In this document: positions 1 to 10,022 of the stretch, piece after piece
Numbering within the stretch: position 1 is the first letter of the stretch
How the letters are laid out: every line of letters starts with the position of its first letter
Source: Terana coerulea
Taxonomy: Eukaryota > Basidiomycota > Agaricomycetes > Polyporales > Phanerochaetaceae
Length of the DNA stretch: 12,367 bases
Direction of reading: 5' to 3'
Assembly (NCBI GenBank): GCA_024811115.1
Contig: JAKOGH010000125.1
Span: 1 to 12,367 of the forward strand
Notes under the pieces: generated by a model
Seen by the model: the letters and a program-made list of their open reading frames with translations, nothing else
The model's database searches: none
What the model was told of the DNA's origin: nothing
Translations under genes and position numbers: made by a program

Positions 1-543
1 CATACACTCTCATTCCCTACGTATTAACCCTCAGCTGTTCTTGATAGACGTATATCATCTTACCTCGCTCTCTAATCCTTGCAATGCACCCTTTGTTGCA
101 TTCACGCTTGTATCTGTTGTTAGTGTGCCTCGAATCGTATGCCGGTGCATCCCCTCTTGACATTCATCGCGTTGCCAATCTTCGCTCGGACGCTGCCCTT
201 TAAGTCCGCGGTTCATCTTGCGTTCTGGTACTGAGTGATTTGAGGGCCATTGATGATAGCGACACTCTAATCTGTCTGGGAAATATGAATTCGATTGGGT
301 GTATTACTAGGCTACAGAGACAACGAGCTACGACAAACATCACAAAGATAACGACAACAAAGAGCAAGAGCGTAGGGAGTAATAGAGAGTTCAGTAAAGA
401 GCGAGTAAGTAGGTGACCAACAGTGCATCGATAGGAGAGCAGCTACAAAAAACAACTTGCAAAACAGTGCAATCAAAGAAATAGTCCGATTATCCGTGCG
501 GATTTCGCTCACAGGTCTGGTCTGACCTTCGGCGATAGTCTCA
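1..543. other. Left-edge region without an assignable gene
   Basis: This stretch lies beyond the 3' end of the F-box gene and I recognise no protein family in it. On the + strand the frame beginning at 48 stays open to a TGA at 411-413, except for one TAA at 201-203. A possible 60-nt intron at 145-204 (donor GTGCAT, a CTTGAC branch-like site, acceptor AAG) would remove that stop and keep the frame. It could therefore be the tail of a convergent gene that starts outside the window, but the evidence is weak. Downstream of about 320 the sequence becomes rich in ACAA and AAGAG repeats, which is more like an untranslated region. Confidence 0.3.
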
Positions 544-3188
544 TCAATAGTGGGTAGCAATACCCCACAGCCAATGAAGCGAGCCCAGGCTGGGTAGGCC
601 GCCCCAGCCGCCCGCTTCTCCTTTCCTGGTCCTCTGCCTAGCAGGATTGCCAGTATCCGATGACTCGGAGCCCATCTCGATGTCCTGGGGTTCGTCCTCA
701 TCGGAAGAACTGTGCTCGACGTCCGACTCGGAACGTGCGTAGTGGAAACCTCTGCCGGAGCTTACACTCTTGGCGTCCGCGCCTGCCTCAGACTCGAGCA
801 CAGACTCGCCGTCGTCGTCCTCGAGCATGGCGTCGTGTTCGTGCGCGACGGGCAACGGCATCCTCCTGCCTAGGAAATCTATACGACATCATCAGCTCGT
901 CATCACCTCTTTGAATGCGGCAACGATGGCGCACCTTCTCTCGGCCTCTTTGCGAAGTCGAGGACCGTGAGCCCAGTGGTGCCTGGGTGCGCAAACACGA
1001 TCCGTCCGACAGTCTCGTCCCACGCGATCGCCTCAAACCGCTGGTCGCCCACAAACTCAAAGTCCAGGTTCTTCACGGGGAACCGTGGCGACGTGTCCAC
1101 CTCGCCGTCCCAATCCTCTGGCTCGTCCGCGAACAGTTCGCGGTCGTGGTGCCGGAAGAAGCTGATGATCTTCGGCGTCGCTCCGACGTCATCCCAGCCA
1201 ATGGTGTACAACAGCGTCCTACACGAACCGGGCAGCATACGGTATTGGGTGTTAAGGTGGGCTTGTACGAATCGTCCCGGGAGGTGTAGTCCAGGCTATA
1301 GCGCCAGTGGTATGTGGGCATTTCCCTCGGATTGGATTGAGCCAACTTCTCGTCGAAACTTGCGGAGGCCGCTCTGGGAGACGAAACAGGCGTTAGCGGA
1401 ACCGAAATCTCGCTCTTACGCGGATAGAGCGTGATGCGGAACAGGCCGTCTTCAGGGAGCGCAGTCCGAAGGAGGACGCTGATGGGCCTGGGTCTCCACT
1501 CTTCGGGCTGCCAGTTGCTCCGCACGGTCCCGATGACGGAGTCGTCGAAACAATTAGGTGTGCCGTGGTCTGTGATTTGGATCTCGGCGTACTTGTCGTC
1601 ATGCAGGTAGACGACCCCGTGAGGCTCGACGTTGTATTCCGCCTTCGTGTCGGTATACTCCGGCATCTCGACGAGCTCCATACCAGTCACAGGCCATTTA
1701 TTGACCGAGACCGGCACCTCTACCTCCCGCATGACGAGGAACTGCTTCTGTTGCGGTAACGGACGAACAGCTCGAATACGATGTGGCTGTATGCGCATGA
1801 GTGACGCGCTCTTCTGACAAATATAAGATGAACTCACACAATCAGCGAGACCTGGGTAGGGGTCCAAGTTCAGTGACGTGTAGTGACCCGTGTTCAGATA
1901 GTTGAAGATGATGGTGTTCTTCTTCTTGACCGCGGTCAGGCAGGGTTCCCCATGACAGTCGTCTAGGCTGAGCATGCTGAAGGGACCGCTTGAACGGGCA
2001 AAGCAAACATGGTGGAACAGAGGACCCAAGTTGGCGGCATGATTAATATAATCGCGAGAGCCCGGCACGAAGCGAGGGAGGGTAAGGTCTTCGAGGTGTT
2101 GGAGGGACACATGGAACGCATGGCATTCGTATTTCAGCGGATATGGCAAGTCAATATCATGATCGCCATAGAAGTCCGAAATGTTGATCCTAACCAGAAC
2201 GTGAGCATAGAATGGCGAGCTGGTGCAAGAATTACGCACCCTTTGTTTGAATCGTAGCGATGTTTCCAGTCGCGCGTGACGTATGCGATGGCGATGCTTG
2301 GCACCCCACGCACTGTGAGGTACTTCGCACGGAGGTTGTACGCCTTGACCCGGGTACTCATCTTCGCTAACAAAAGCGCGTTGTACCGGCTATCCATCGT
2401 AAAGATCGCCAACGCCCAGGTCCTCCGGTCCACATCAGATACGGACGCAACAAGGTATTGGCTCCCAGGGAGCAGGACCATCTCCGCTACATGGTAGTGC
2501 CCCTCGAATTCCCATTGGTCGTGAAGGCTGGGCTTGGTTCGCCAGATATAATCAAGGGAATGGGCGCGGGTCAGCAGCCGCTCGGTCTCAAGCGCACTGA
2601 GGTTCTTCAGCGAATGGCGCGCGGTGGGCGGGAGCGGGGAAGTGGGAGCTCCGATCGCAGGACGAGACGCTTCCAAATTACCGCTTGGTGCGTGAGGTTG
2701 TAATATAACTTGCTCACCTAGCAAAGCAAAGAGCGGGTCAGCAAAGCGCTCGCGTGATACGTGAATAAACATACCCGGCGGAGTCGTAATATATCTAATA
2801 CATCTAGATGAAAGAAAACATGATCGACGAGAATATCGTTGGGCAAAACATCGAGGGAACAGGCATTGTTCTTGCGAGTGGAAGCAAAGAGAAACGATAG
2901 CGACGAGAATGAAAGCGGCATCATCGACTGGAGGCTAGCGACCAGCGTGTGTGACCAGCACACCGGCTCCGAGACTGAATCGGGAGGAAAGAGAGGGGAG
3001 TCAGAGGGACAATAGGGAAGCTCGAGAGGACAATAGGATTCGAGTGGCGAGCGTGCTTTTAGAGACACCCGAAAGCGTACCATGGTCGCAGTACGAAGTA
3101 GGCGTGCGTTGTACTTTGCATGGCGCTCCTTGTGTCTGGCTTCGAGGAAGCGTGCTTCGAGCTCCATCAGAATTCTGTTGAATTGCAT
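544..3188 (-). CDS. F-box domain protein (Agaricomycete orphan family), five exons, two frameshifts
   Basis: F-box proteins recruit substrates to SCF (Skp1-cullin) ubiquitin ligases; the substrate here is unknown. The F-box is read as LDVLPNDILVDHVF, then HLDVLDILRLRRV, split by the first intron (2718-2774), and continues SKLYYNLTHQAVIWKRL. I place the other introns at 2190-2239, 1787-1837 and 870-934, all GT-AG. The last one joins ...KRPREG to RRMPLPV and leads to an acidic, Ser/Asp/Glu-rich C-terminus ending at the stop at 544. The middle part (LSALETERLLTRA, then LPGSCRTLLYT and FEAIAWDETVGRI) matches the general layout of a large mushroom F-box family with no known second domain. Two one-base losses break the frame: one in the GGGG run at 2636-2639 and one near 1231-1245. 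The start is uncertain. ATG at 3188 has A at -3 and follows a TATA-like site; 3233 and 2924 are alternatives, and 2924 gives the short N-terminus more usual for this family. With the breaks ignored the product is about 807 residues, or 719 from 2924. Confidence 0.72.
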
Positions 3189-3248
3189 CGTCTCCGAGAT
3201 GGTAGAAACGCTCAGAACGTCCTTGTATTGCATGCGAACGACTTGCCA

Positions 3249-3256
3249 ATATATAG
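3249..3256 (-). promoter_or_regulatory. TATA-like box upstream of the F-box gene
   Basis: Read on the minus strand this is CTATATAT, about 60 nt before the ATG at 3188 and only about 16 nt before the ATG at 3233. The spacing fits a transcription start near 3220 and so favours a start codon at or below 3188. It is a short AT motif and could be chance. A pyrimidine-rich stretch around 2960-3035, seen from the minus strand, could instead be the core promoter if translation starts at 2924. Confidence 0.25.
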
Positions 3257-3847
3257 CAAGAATACAACGATTTTCAAGTGTATAGTATGCGATTGACGGG
3301 AAAGAACCATAGCCACGGAGATAACGTGCTACAAACGATGCTCAGATTGAATGAATGCACTTGACTGGCTTGAAAAACGTACATTGCTACCAGTCAACGC
3401 TGTGGTGGTTCGAAACAAGCTGTAGCAGGCGCTTGGCATCCCGCCGCTTTGACCTAAAATGGCAGCGGTTGGAGGAGACGGATCATCGGATCATTTCCAC
3501 ACCCGTCTGGGTACAGTATGCCATGGGTGGCAGTGAGCTTCAGCCGCAACGCGCAGAACGACGGCGAAGTATGTTTTCTGGCCTGCTTTTCTATCCAAGG
3601 GAATGCCGTTCACCAAGGAGAATTGTCAGTGTAGCTCTCATATCCGGCAAAGGCCTTGTGGCGTCCGCAGCAAGATCGGCAAAACCAAGCTGACTTGAGG
3701 TAGCGTATCAAGTAGTGTATGCATTATTGGTGAGCAGACCGAGGTCGTTAACTACGATTGGCAGCACAGCCAAGAGAGCAAACGGGGTATCATCAAGTTG
3801 AGACATGATTTCAGAAGAACACCAGGCTCCTCGCATCCGGCCACCGA
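3257..3847. other. Intergenic region between the F-box and lysozyme-like genes
   Basis: I find no recognisable gene here. An open frame on the + strand at 3355-3693 shows no family resemblance, no plausible splice structure and a composition rich in Arg and Ser, so I treat it as chance. The region should hold the 3' untranslated end of the lysozyme-like gene and the upstream sequence of the F-box gene. Confidence 0.4.
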
Positions 3848-5223
3848 TTATCTGTGACAGACGTCGAGGTTGAAGTAGGAGCCAATCCGGAGGGAGCTAG
3901 TAGGGTCGACTCCGAGAACCCATCCGTTCAGGAATTGAGTAAGGCTAGATGAACAATGTGTTAGGGTCCGCACAGTGAGATCAGCAAGAGACGTACTAGT
4001 CCAGGTTGTTCTGGCAGGGGCAGCAGTCGGTGTGTGCCGCCGCAGTAGCCTCTTGCTGTGGAAAACATGAGCACGATTAAGCAATGCTCTGACTCGCTGC
4101 ACTGACCTTGGTCAAGCCCTTCTTCCAACCATTGTACTCGCCGATGGCGAGGAGGACATTGTTGTCGTTCTGCGCAAGGAGTGACGCAAAGAAGTCAACT
4201 CCTGTCTTAATGTTGTAGTTCTTCACATAGCATTTAGTAAATCCCGAGTCACATCGCACAACAAGAGGACACTTACAGGCTCCTTGCAGTTTCCGTTAGG
4301 AGCGGCGTTACATTTGTCCTACATTACCCCGTTAACATTGGCCTTCAACAAGATGCTCCGCAACACACCTTCGTTATTTGCATGAGGCCCTGTTCACCGG
4401 CACCACCAGTTTGATCGGCATTGCAAGAGCTCTCTTGCATAGCGATGGACGCGATGAAGATGGGCGGAACTATCACGACATTTAACGAGTATTAAAGCAA
4501 GACCGAATCGAGTGGACTTACTTCCTGCAGCATTGGCGTGTTGGTTCATCAGGTCAATGTAAGGGGCGCAGTTCGCGAATGGGCTGTTCTTTTCCGAAGC
4601 AGCAGCGCTCAGGTCCTTCGTAACAACATCCTTGACCGTCATAGGGGTGGGTTCCATCCTCCACCCTCGACTCCACAGTTGAACCATTGCTGGCTTCCGT
4701 TGGGTCCGGTCGTCGCCGTGACATCGTCTACAAGGCGAAATGTCGGCACACCCAACTCATGGATACCAGCAAGAGTGACTTACGAGTAGCACCGCTGGCG
4801 CCGCATTGACCTGACGAGAGGGTGTTCAGCTGATTGGTGCCGGAAGACTGGTTGCCCCCGCGCTGGTGGTCTTAGCAGGAGCGGGCGCCTTGCTGGAGCT
4901 AGAGCTGGCAGGCTTCTGGGCTACCGCCTGCACCGGTGTAGCAACCACGGATGTGGTAGCGGCAGGAGCAGCAGAGCTCTATTCACACCCTCGTTATGGC
5001 TCCGAGAAATGCAGAACAATGGGAGGGCTTACCGAAGACCTCGTCTTGCACCTCTTGCCGTTCTTACGCGAAACGAGGCTGCCCTCGACAGGAGTGCGAC
5101 GCTGGTTGCTAAGTCGCGCATGGCGGGCGTGTTCGGAGAGACCGCGTTCAGCATGGCGGGGAATGCAGCCTCGGCAGCGCCGATGGCGGCGACGAGGCAG
5201 ACGAAGGGAGCGGTGAGCTTCAT
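3848..5223 (-). CDS. Secreted lysozyme-like protein, transglycosylase SLT (GH23-like) domain, eight exons, three frameshifts
   Basis: The protein begins with a signal peptide (MKLTAPFVCLVAAIGAAEA), then a basic segment (RKNGKRCKTRSS) and a Ser/Ala/Thr/Pro/Lys-rich linker. The C-terminal domain carries the lysozyme-like signature in order: CAPYIDLMNQHA, IASIAMQESSC with the presumed catalytic Glu, GGAGEQGLMQIT, NIKTGVDFFASLL, IGEYNGWKKGL, and finally YLTQFLNGWVLGV. The family cleaves the beta-1,4 MurNAc-GlcNAc bond of peptidoglycan, so an antibacterial or bacteria-digesting role is likely; this is inference. Introns are at 4979-5032, 4728-4783, 4470-4521, 4319-4368, 4221-4276, 4056-4106 and 3945-3996, all GT-AG and 50-56 nt. 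Three single-base losses break the frame: in exon 1 (about 5060-5160), in the C run at 4855-4859 and in the G run at 4644-4647. With these allowed for, the length is about 335 residues. The start was chosen because it gives the signal peptide directly. Confidence 0.85.
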
Positions 5224-5600
5224 AATGAATGAAAGGGAGGGCTGGTGAAATGAGCGGTGGGCCCCTAAGCTGAAGGTGGCGGTAGAGAATAAAGAGGTTG
5301 GGTTTGGAGTCGAAGCGTGGTGCAGGCCAAGCGTGAGCGGTTCAAGTAGCCCGATCAATCATCGAGGCGAGGATCAATGTTTTGTCCTGCCCCGTTGACT
5401 GCCAAGCATTCCCTGTGCGGCTTGTAACGCCGCCCAGTCTTGCACATGATGTTTTCGTCCGAGGGTTATTCTGCAGTAATCACAGCGAATGCGGCGGAGG
5501 CTCACCAACTTCAGATTACATTGACCGACGGCGGGTGCAGGCGTCGGAACGGAGGCGAGCACAGCAAGGGTCACCGCGGAGCTCGGCCCGGTTCGTCGCC
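5224..5600. other. Upstream region of the lysozyme-like gene
   Basis: This is the presumed promoter of the minus-strand lysozyme-like gene and perhaps, in the other direction, of the small + strand frame at 5601. Just before the ATG at 5223 the minus strand is pyrimidine-rich, as is common in fungal leaders. I see no convincing TATA box, repeat or RNA gene. Confidence 0.35.
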
Positions 5601-5726
5601 ATGGCATCCGACCAAGGAGCAGGCCTCGAGCACGTGTTCGAGGAGTTCGAGAACAAAATGTTCGACGACATTGCTGTCCGCCTTGACGGCGGCATGGACG
5701 AGCTAGCGGTGTGGACGCAAGTGTGA
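5601..5726 (+). CDS. Possible small protein of unknown function
   Basis: The ATG sits in a near-ideal context (GTCGCCATGG). It opens a 41-codon acidic reading frame rich in Glu, Asp, Phe and Leu (LEHVFEEFENKMFDD is typical), whose codons mostly end in C or G. I do not recognise the family. A GT-AG intron at 5721-5769 is possible and would give a slightly different end, with stop at 5785-5787. The same frame is open upstream to 5382, but that part looks non-coding. It would be convergent with MRI1 and divergent from the lysozyme-like gene. It could be a real small gene, a leftover exon of a lost gene, or chance. Confidence 0.3.
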   Translation: MASDQGAGLEHVFEEFENKMFDDIAVRLDGGMDELAVWTQV

Positions 5727-5864
5727 GCTTGTGTATCCTTTCCGGGTGGCAACATCAGTAACTCCCCAGAAATCTTCCATAAGGTGATGTGCACAAACAA
5801 GTGTTACACTACACAGCTATGAAGCTTCTAATAGTTCATGATACAGCTATATATAACACGCAAT

Positions 5865-7329
5865 CTACACAATGCTACTCAAATCGAAGATTTTGCTTCC
5901 TGGTGCCTTCACTGCAACGCCTTTCTCGGTCACGATTGCAGTAATGAGCTCGGCGGGGTAACGTCAAAGCTTGGGTTGTAGACGCCCTCCAAGCCCTCGG
6001 GTGTCACCATAACGGTGGTCTGCTCCTTCACGCCTTCTGCGTTCGTTGAGAAGGGGTACAATGCCCCTCGAACCAAGCAAGCTTCCAATGGTGGGCGCTG
6101 CTCGATGGGTATCCTGAAAGGTGGTGAGCACGAGATACATCAGTAGAATTTGACACGCACTGGCTACCGTCCTCCATGTCTTGGTCTACAGTGCTCACGG
6201 GAGCGACGACTATGAATGGGATGTTATGGCGAGCCGCCAGTACAGCAGCGTTGTAGGTTCCAATCTACGGAACAGCCAGTCAACACATGTGAAGCGTAAT
6301 AACCGACGACACGAACCTTGTTTGCGGTATCACCATTCTTTGTTATTCGGTCCGCTCCAACAGCTAAAAACAGCCATTGAACGCTTGATACAGATCTCAT
6401 GTAGCTGGAAATTTACCAATACCAGCAATGTCGTGGTGCTGGAACAAAGAGCCAACCATACTGTCGCAAAGCATTGTTGAGGGAATTTTGAGCGACTGCA
6501 GTTCAAAAGCAGTAAGTCTGGAGTTCAGTTAGACCTACGAAATGGTTGGCTGACAAATAACTTGCCTTGATCCCTGGTGGTACGGTGTCGACTGTGTAAA
6601 GTATGCTCTTTCGAGCTTGCCAGTTTCGTGCAGGTACGTGATGAGACCAAGCGCGGTGCCATATCCCTAGCGGAAATATCAGAGAAAGGTATGCTTCAAG
6701 TAATATTTGCGTACTGAAGTTGCCAATGACCCGGTATTGCATACCGTCATGACATGTAGACCCTCTGGCGCTTTGCCCTTCTGTTTCACGTTCTCCAGCA
6801 GCCACTCTCCACCCCACTTTGACATCGCCTTGTTCCTCGACACATCCTCCTTATCGATGGCCCAGCCCTCCAATACGAGATCTTGAGCAATAGCGCGGGC
6901 GTCTTTGCTTGCGTCGATGCCGCCATGGAGGGTCTTCGTCAAGCGGCGAGTAGCCGCTCCGAGGTTCACAGCTGTTGGACGGGCAGTGTAGAGGTAAGCG
7001 AGGGTTGGCTCGACATAGTTCTTAAGGAGCTTCAGGTGAGGCAAGGAAGTCTGGCGCTGTGGACGCTTCAAGTGCTGAAGTGAGGTGGGTAGCGAACACG
7101 AGAGCGGCGAGCGATGCAATTGCGGGCGCGCCGCGAATCTGAGAATGTCGTCAGCTGTTCGTACAAGTCAAACTATTGTGGAAGGCACCTTCATGGACTT
7201 GATAGCTTCATGAGCCTTCTCAATGGTATCGATCTCGATGAATGCTACAGTATGCGGCAGGAGGAGCTGGTCGACGATCTCGATCTTATTTCCCGTCGTG
7301 CGGATGGAGGTCAGCCCTGTTGCAGTCAT
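5865..7329 (-). CDS. MRI1: Methylthioribose-1-phosphate isomerase, seven exons, two frameshifts
   Basis: The enzyme converts 5-methylthioribose-1-phosphate to 5-methylthioribulose-1-phosphate in the methionine salvage pathway. It belongs to the eIF2B alpha/beta/delta-like family. Visible in order are TGLTSIRTTGNKIEIVDQ, KIRGAPAIASLAALVFA, the active-site Cys in TVCNTGSLAT, the STPYHQGSRLTAFELQ segment, MLCDSMVGSLFQ, the catalytic Asp in VGADRITKNGDTANK, IGTYNAAVLAARHNIPF, DMEDGSQIPIEQRPP and NPSFDVTP near the end. Introns are at 7139-7188, 6667-6714, 6518-6565 (a GC-AG intron), 6364-6416, 6265-6316 and 6114-6160. One extra base near 7024-7030 and one missing base in the G run at 5955-5958 disturb the frame. 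They cancel in total length, giving about 388 residues, close to normal for fungi. The start is the first Met before the conserved N-terminus. Confidence 0.92.
6518..6565 (-). other. GC-AG intron of MRI1
   Basis: On the minus strand the donor reads AG|GCAAGT and the acceptor CTCCAG, with a good branch site CTAAC 12 nt before the end; length is 48 nt. Splicing joins TPYHQGS to RLTAFELQ in frame, matching the family without any gap. No GT donor nearby gives a sensible join. GC-AG introns are a known minor class spliced by the normal machinery; the strong flanking match (AG|GCAAGT) is typical of them. Confidence 0.85.
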
Positions 7330-7583
7330 TTTATAGCGTTAGTGTATACACGAGACGAACGAAGCTGTGCGGCAAGGTGTAAGTTTAGAGACAAGGTCGT
7401 TTTTCGGCCGTAGATCGTTGCGCGATCGCCCAGATCAGTTGTGTCAATTGACGGTAGATAACCGCGTGGCCGCCACAATCCCGCCTCTTACCAATTTTGG
7501 TCGACAGGCGGAGTCGCTGAGCAGCCGCGGTGACGACCCTGAGAGCAGCACAGAACTGTGAGAAATCTTCATTGGGAAGTCAA

Positions 7584-9919
7584 CTACAGCGGAATTTGGA
7601 CGGTGTAGAGAGGCTCAAGCGCGTCTACAGTAACCACCTCGCAGTCCAGCGGGTCACCGTTGCCAATCTGCGTCTCAACGCAAGTCAAGTCCATAGGCTA
7701 TGGCGGAGTACTGTCAGTTAGGACCAGGCATGAATGGTGGTTGACACTTACGCCGTCCAAAACAGCCATTGGATGGTCTGTAAAGGTGGAAATGCGTGAG
7801 CCACATGGACTTGAGACAAGCGGAAACCACAACTCACGCCAGATGCCCTGGTTGTACATGATACCCTGCCCAGCAGAAGCAATGAACGCCCTCATCGTCT
7901 TTAGATCTGGTTTATCATCCGGGCCGTTCAGGGCCACAACAACTAGATACCGCTTTGCAGGGTCGACAAGGGCGTCGGCCCCGAAGGCCTGACCCATGGG
8001 AATAAAGGCCTGCTTAGTGGCGGGATGTCTCTCCAAAAGCTTCACGGGCCATTCGCCGTTTACGACATCGATGGGCTTGCAGCGGTAGATGGCGAGGCCA
8101 GTCGTCGCGTTTGCCTCGGGCGGGTAGGACGACTCGTGCAGCGCGAGCTTGTGGAACTTGACCGCCGTGCCCTGGTTCGCGCCCGTAATGCGCGTCGTGC
8201 GCGGGGCCGGAACCGCAGCGAGGTCCGCGTAGGCCTGCACGACCTGGCCAAAGGGAGAGAACGCCTCCGCAGTTAGCGTGAGCGCGGGAATGGCGGCGTT
8301 CCCGCGGCGGCCGCTAGTTTCAGATGGCGGCGCGTCCGCCGTCACAGCCGATGCGGCCGTCGTCGCCTTGGCAGTTATCGGCTCGCCGCCGTCCTGGGCG
8401 CCGCCAACGCTGAACCCTCCGCCGGCTCTGCGCCCGATCACTCGAACACGCTTGATGCCGCCGTCGGGATGGATCGTGACTCTGATGTGCGTGTACGGCT
8501 GGTCGACGTTCGCGAGTTGGAACTGATGCTGGCGGTGAGGCCCCAACTTCGCCCTCGGGAGTACAAGTGACCACTGATCCTCGGCAACGCCGTCAGGGAC
8601 AATGTCCTTAGATAATGTTGCGTGGACTTCGCATGACTCAGGAAGTTGCCCTTGAAATGGGCCGTGTCGATCTCGATGTAAGAAAGAACGCCCGCATCTC
8701 CACTGGGAATTTCCGATGTAAATCGGAGCGAGTAAATGGCCGATGAGTAGCTGGCTCGATGATCCCACGCATTAAATGACTTACAGCTTAATTATAGCCC
8801 AGTCTTTATGACCTTTCTGTCTACTGCGTTTTGTTTCCCAGCCATCGCCCATATCCTTGCCTGCAATATTTCACATTTACGACATTGTCGGAAAATGCGG
8901 CTTTGGTGCGAAAATGACGTACCTCTGCCAGGCAGTATCAGGTTTGAGCCCACGCCGAAGTGCTGATCTGAGGTAAAGACGACCCTTCCGCCAGCAAAAA
9001 CGTGTGCTAAGTCAAAGCCAGCGGCCTGGTCTGATGGGAATACTGGCTTCACGAGCCCGTATACGCGGAACCTTGCCTAATGCAGTCTGCGATGAGCCCG
9101 AGGCGCAAAGCAAATGCGGAGGTGGGCTCACGATTCCGCCGTCCGGATACATATTAAGTTTGACATAGTTCACCCCTGCGGTGGGTGGTATCTTGAAGAG
9201 ATGCCGGGAGCTAGGTCCCAGGTCTACCTTTGGCAGGATCTCTCGCCACTGTTTCAGAATAATTCAGGCCATAAGCAGTAAGGAATGATGCAGATCATGC
9301 ACACTGACCTTCCCGTCGAACTCCGTTGGTGCCCCGTCCTCTTCGGAGTAGAGGGCGTCGATGGAGATCTGAGGTGCCTCATTGCCTAAAACAAAAATCA
9401 GCATCCCGCGGCGTAGCTATGTTTCAACGACATCATTGACCGTTGAAGTGTGCAGTATCCACATCGAAGCCAAACACTTCACCCGGGCATCCCAGTTTGA
9501 TGATACACCTGAAAGTACGACAGTTGGTCAGGAAAGGTATCCGGGGACGGAAGAAGCAAACGGCTAGCATACCAGTCGTAGGCGGGGTTGTGTCGACGAC
9601 TCTCCCAGCCGCTAAATAACGCACCTTTGGGCCCAAACTGGCCTTTCAGACTCGGCGCGGGCTGTGTCATGCGGTAAGTGTCGTCGGCGTCGGGTGCTAT
9701 GCGTCGGGCAGCTCGCTTACCTCAACCAACAACAGGTGGTAGGCCTCGGCGAAGAACTCGTCTGAGACAGAGCAGATCTGACCTCCCAGCGCCACGCTGG
9801 ATAATTCTGTGTGTTGTCAATGCATGCATGAGGCAATGGAGTTCTGCTACGTCACGCGCACCAATGGCTGTAGAGAAGTTCTGCGAGAACTCCTCTAGTG
9901 GAATGCGTTCGTAACTCAT
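7584..9919 (-). CDS. DAL2-DAL3: Bifunctional allantoicase / ureidoglycolate lyase fusion, eleven exons, one frameshift
   Basis: The N-terminal part is a two-domain allantoicase: [78 protein letters not shown], then the second repeat [28 protein letters not shown] and [18 protein letters not shown] low-complexity Gly/Ala/Thr linker of about 45 residues leads to a ureidoglycolate lyase domain: [73 protein letters not shown] and [13 protein letters not shown]. The product should convert allantoate to ureidoglycolate plus urea, then to glyoxylate plus urea. Introns are at 9807-9861, 9662-9720, 9509-9572, 9386-9440, 9249-9308, 9077-9131, 8861-8922, 8703-8784, 7778-7837 and 7698-7751. One base is missing at about 8639-8646, in the second allantoicase repeat. 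Length with that allowed for is about 576 residues. The same fusion is described in Cryptococcus neoformans (DAL2,3,3). Confidence 0.92.
7752..7777 (-). other. 26-nt micro-exon in the ureidoglycolate lyase part
   Basis: This exon lies between GT-AG introns 7778-7837 and 7698-7751. It encodes the end of the [10 protein letters not shown] motif, which is conserved in ureidoglycolate lyases, so it is needed for a complete domain. Gene finders that skip exons this small would read through into the intron instead. Confidence 0.85.
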
Positions 9920-10022
9920 CGCGTGTGCTTCAATCTACCTCAGTTAAGGTCAAGTAGCGGTAAGTCGTATGGTTAAAAGACGTCTGCGGAGAGAGCAGGA
10001 AAGACTGTGACTCGAAGTTAGC

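Noticed and set aside
312..701. Open frame of 129 codons on the minus strand
   Set aside because: It overlaps the C-terminal exon of the F-box gene in another frame and has no family resemblance.
1813..1837. A 25-nt or shorter intron in the F-box gene using the nearer CAG
   Set aside because: Too short to splice; the acceptor at 1787 gives a normal 51-nt intron in the same frame.
3355..3693. Open frame of 112 codons on the + strand in the intergenic region
   Set aside because: Arg/Ser-rich, no recognisable motif or splice pattern; probably chance.
8060..8574. Arg/Ala-rich open frames on both strands
   Set aside because: These are shadows of the GC-rich linker and lyase exon of the DAL2-DAL3 gene.
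4979..9919. True pseudogenes, judged from stops in conserved frames
   Set aside because: Motifs, splice sites and overall lengths are intact and the breaks are one-base changes mostly at homopolymers, so sequencing error is the simpler reading.
5865..9919. A metabolic gene cluster linking MRI1 and DAL2-DAL3
   Set aside because: The two enzymes belong to separate pathways (methionine salvage and purine breakdown) with no shared intermediate; same-strand adjacency alone is not evidence.
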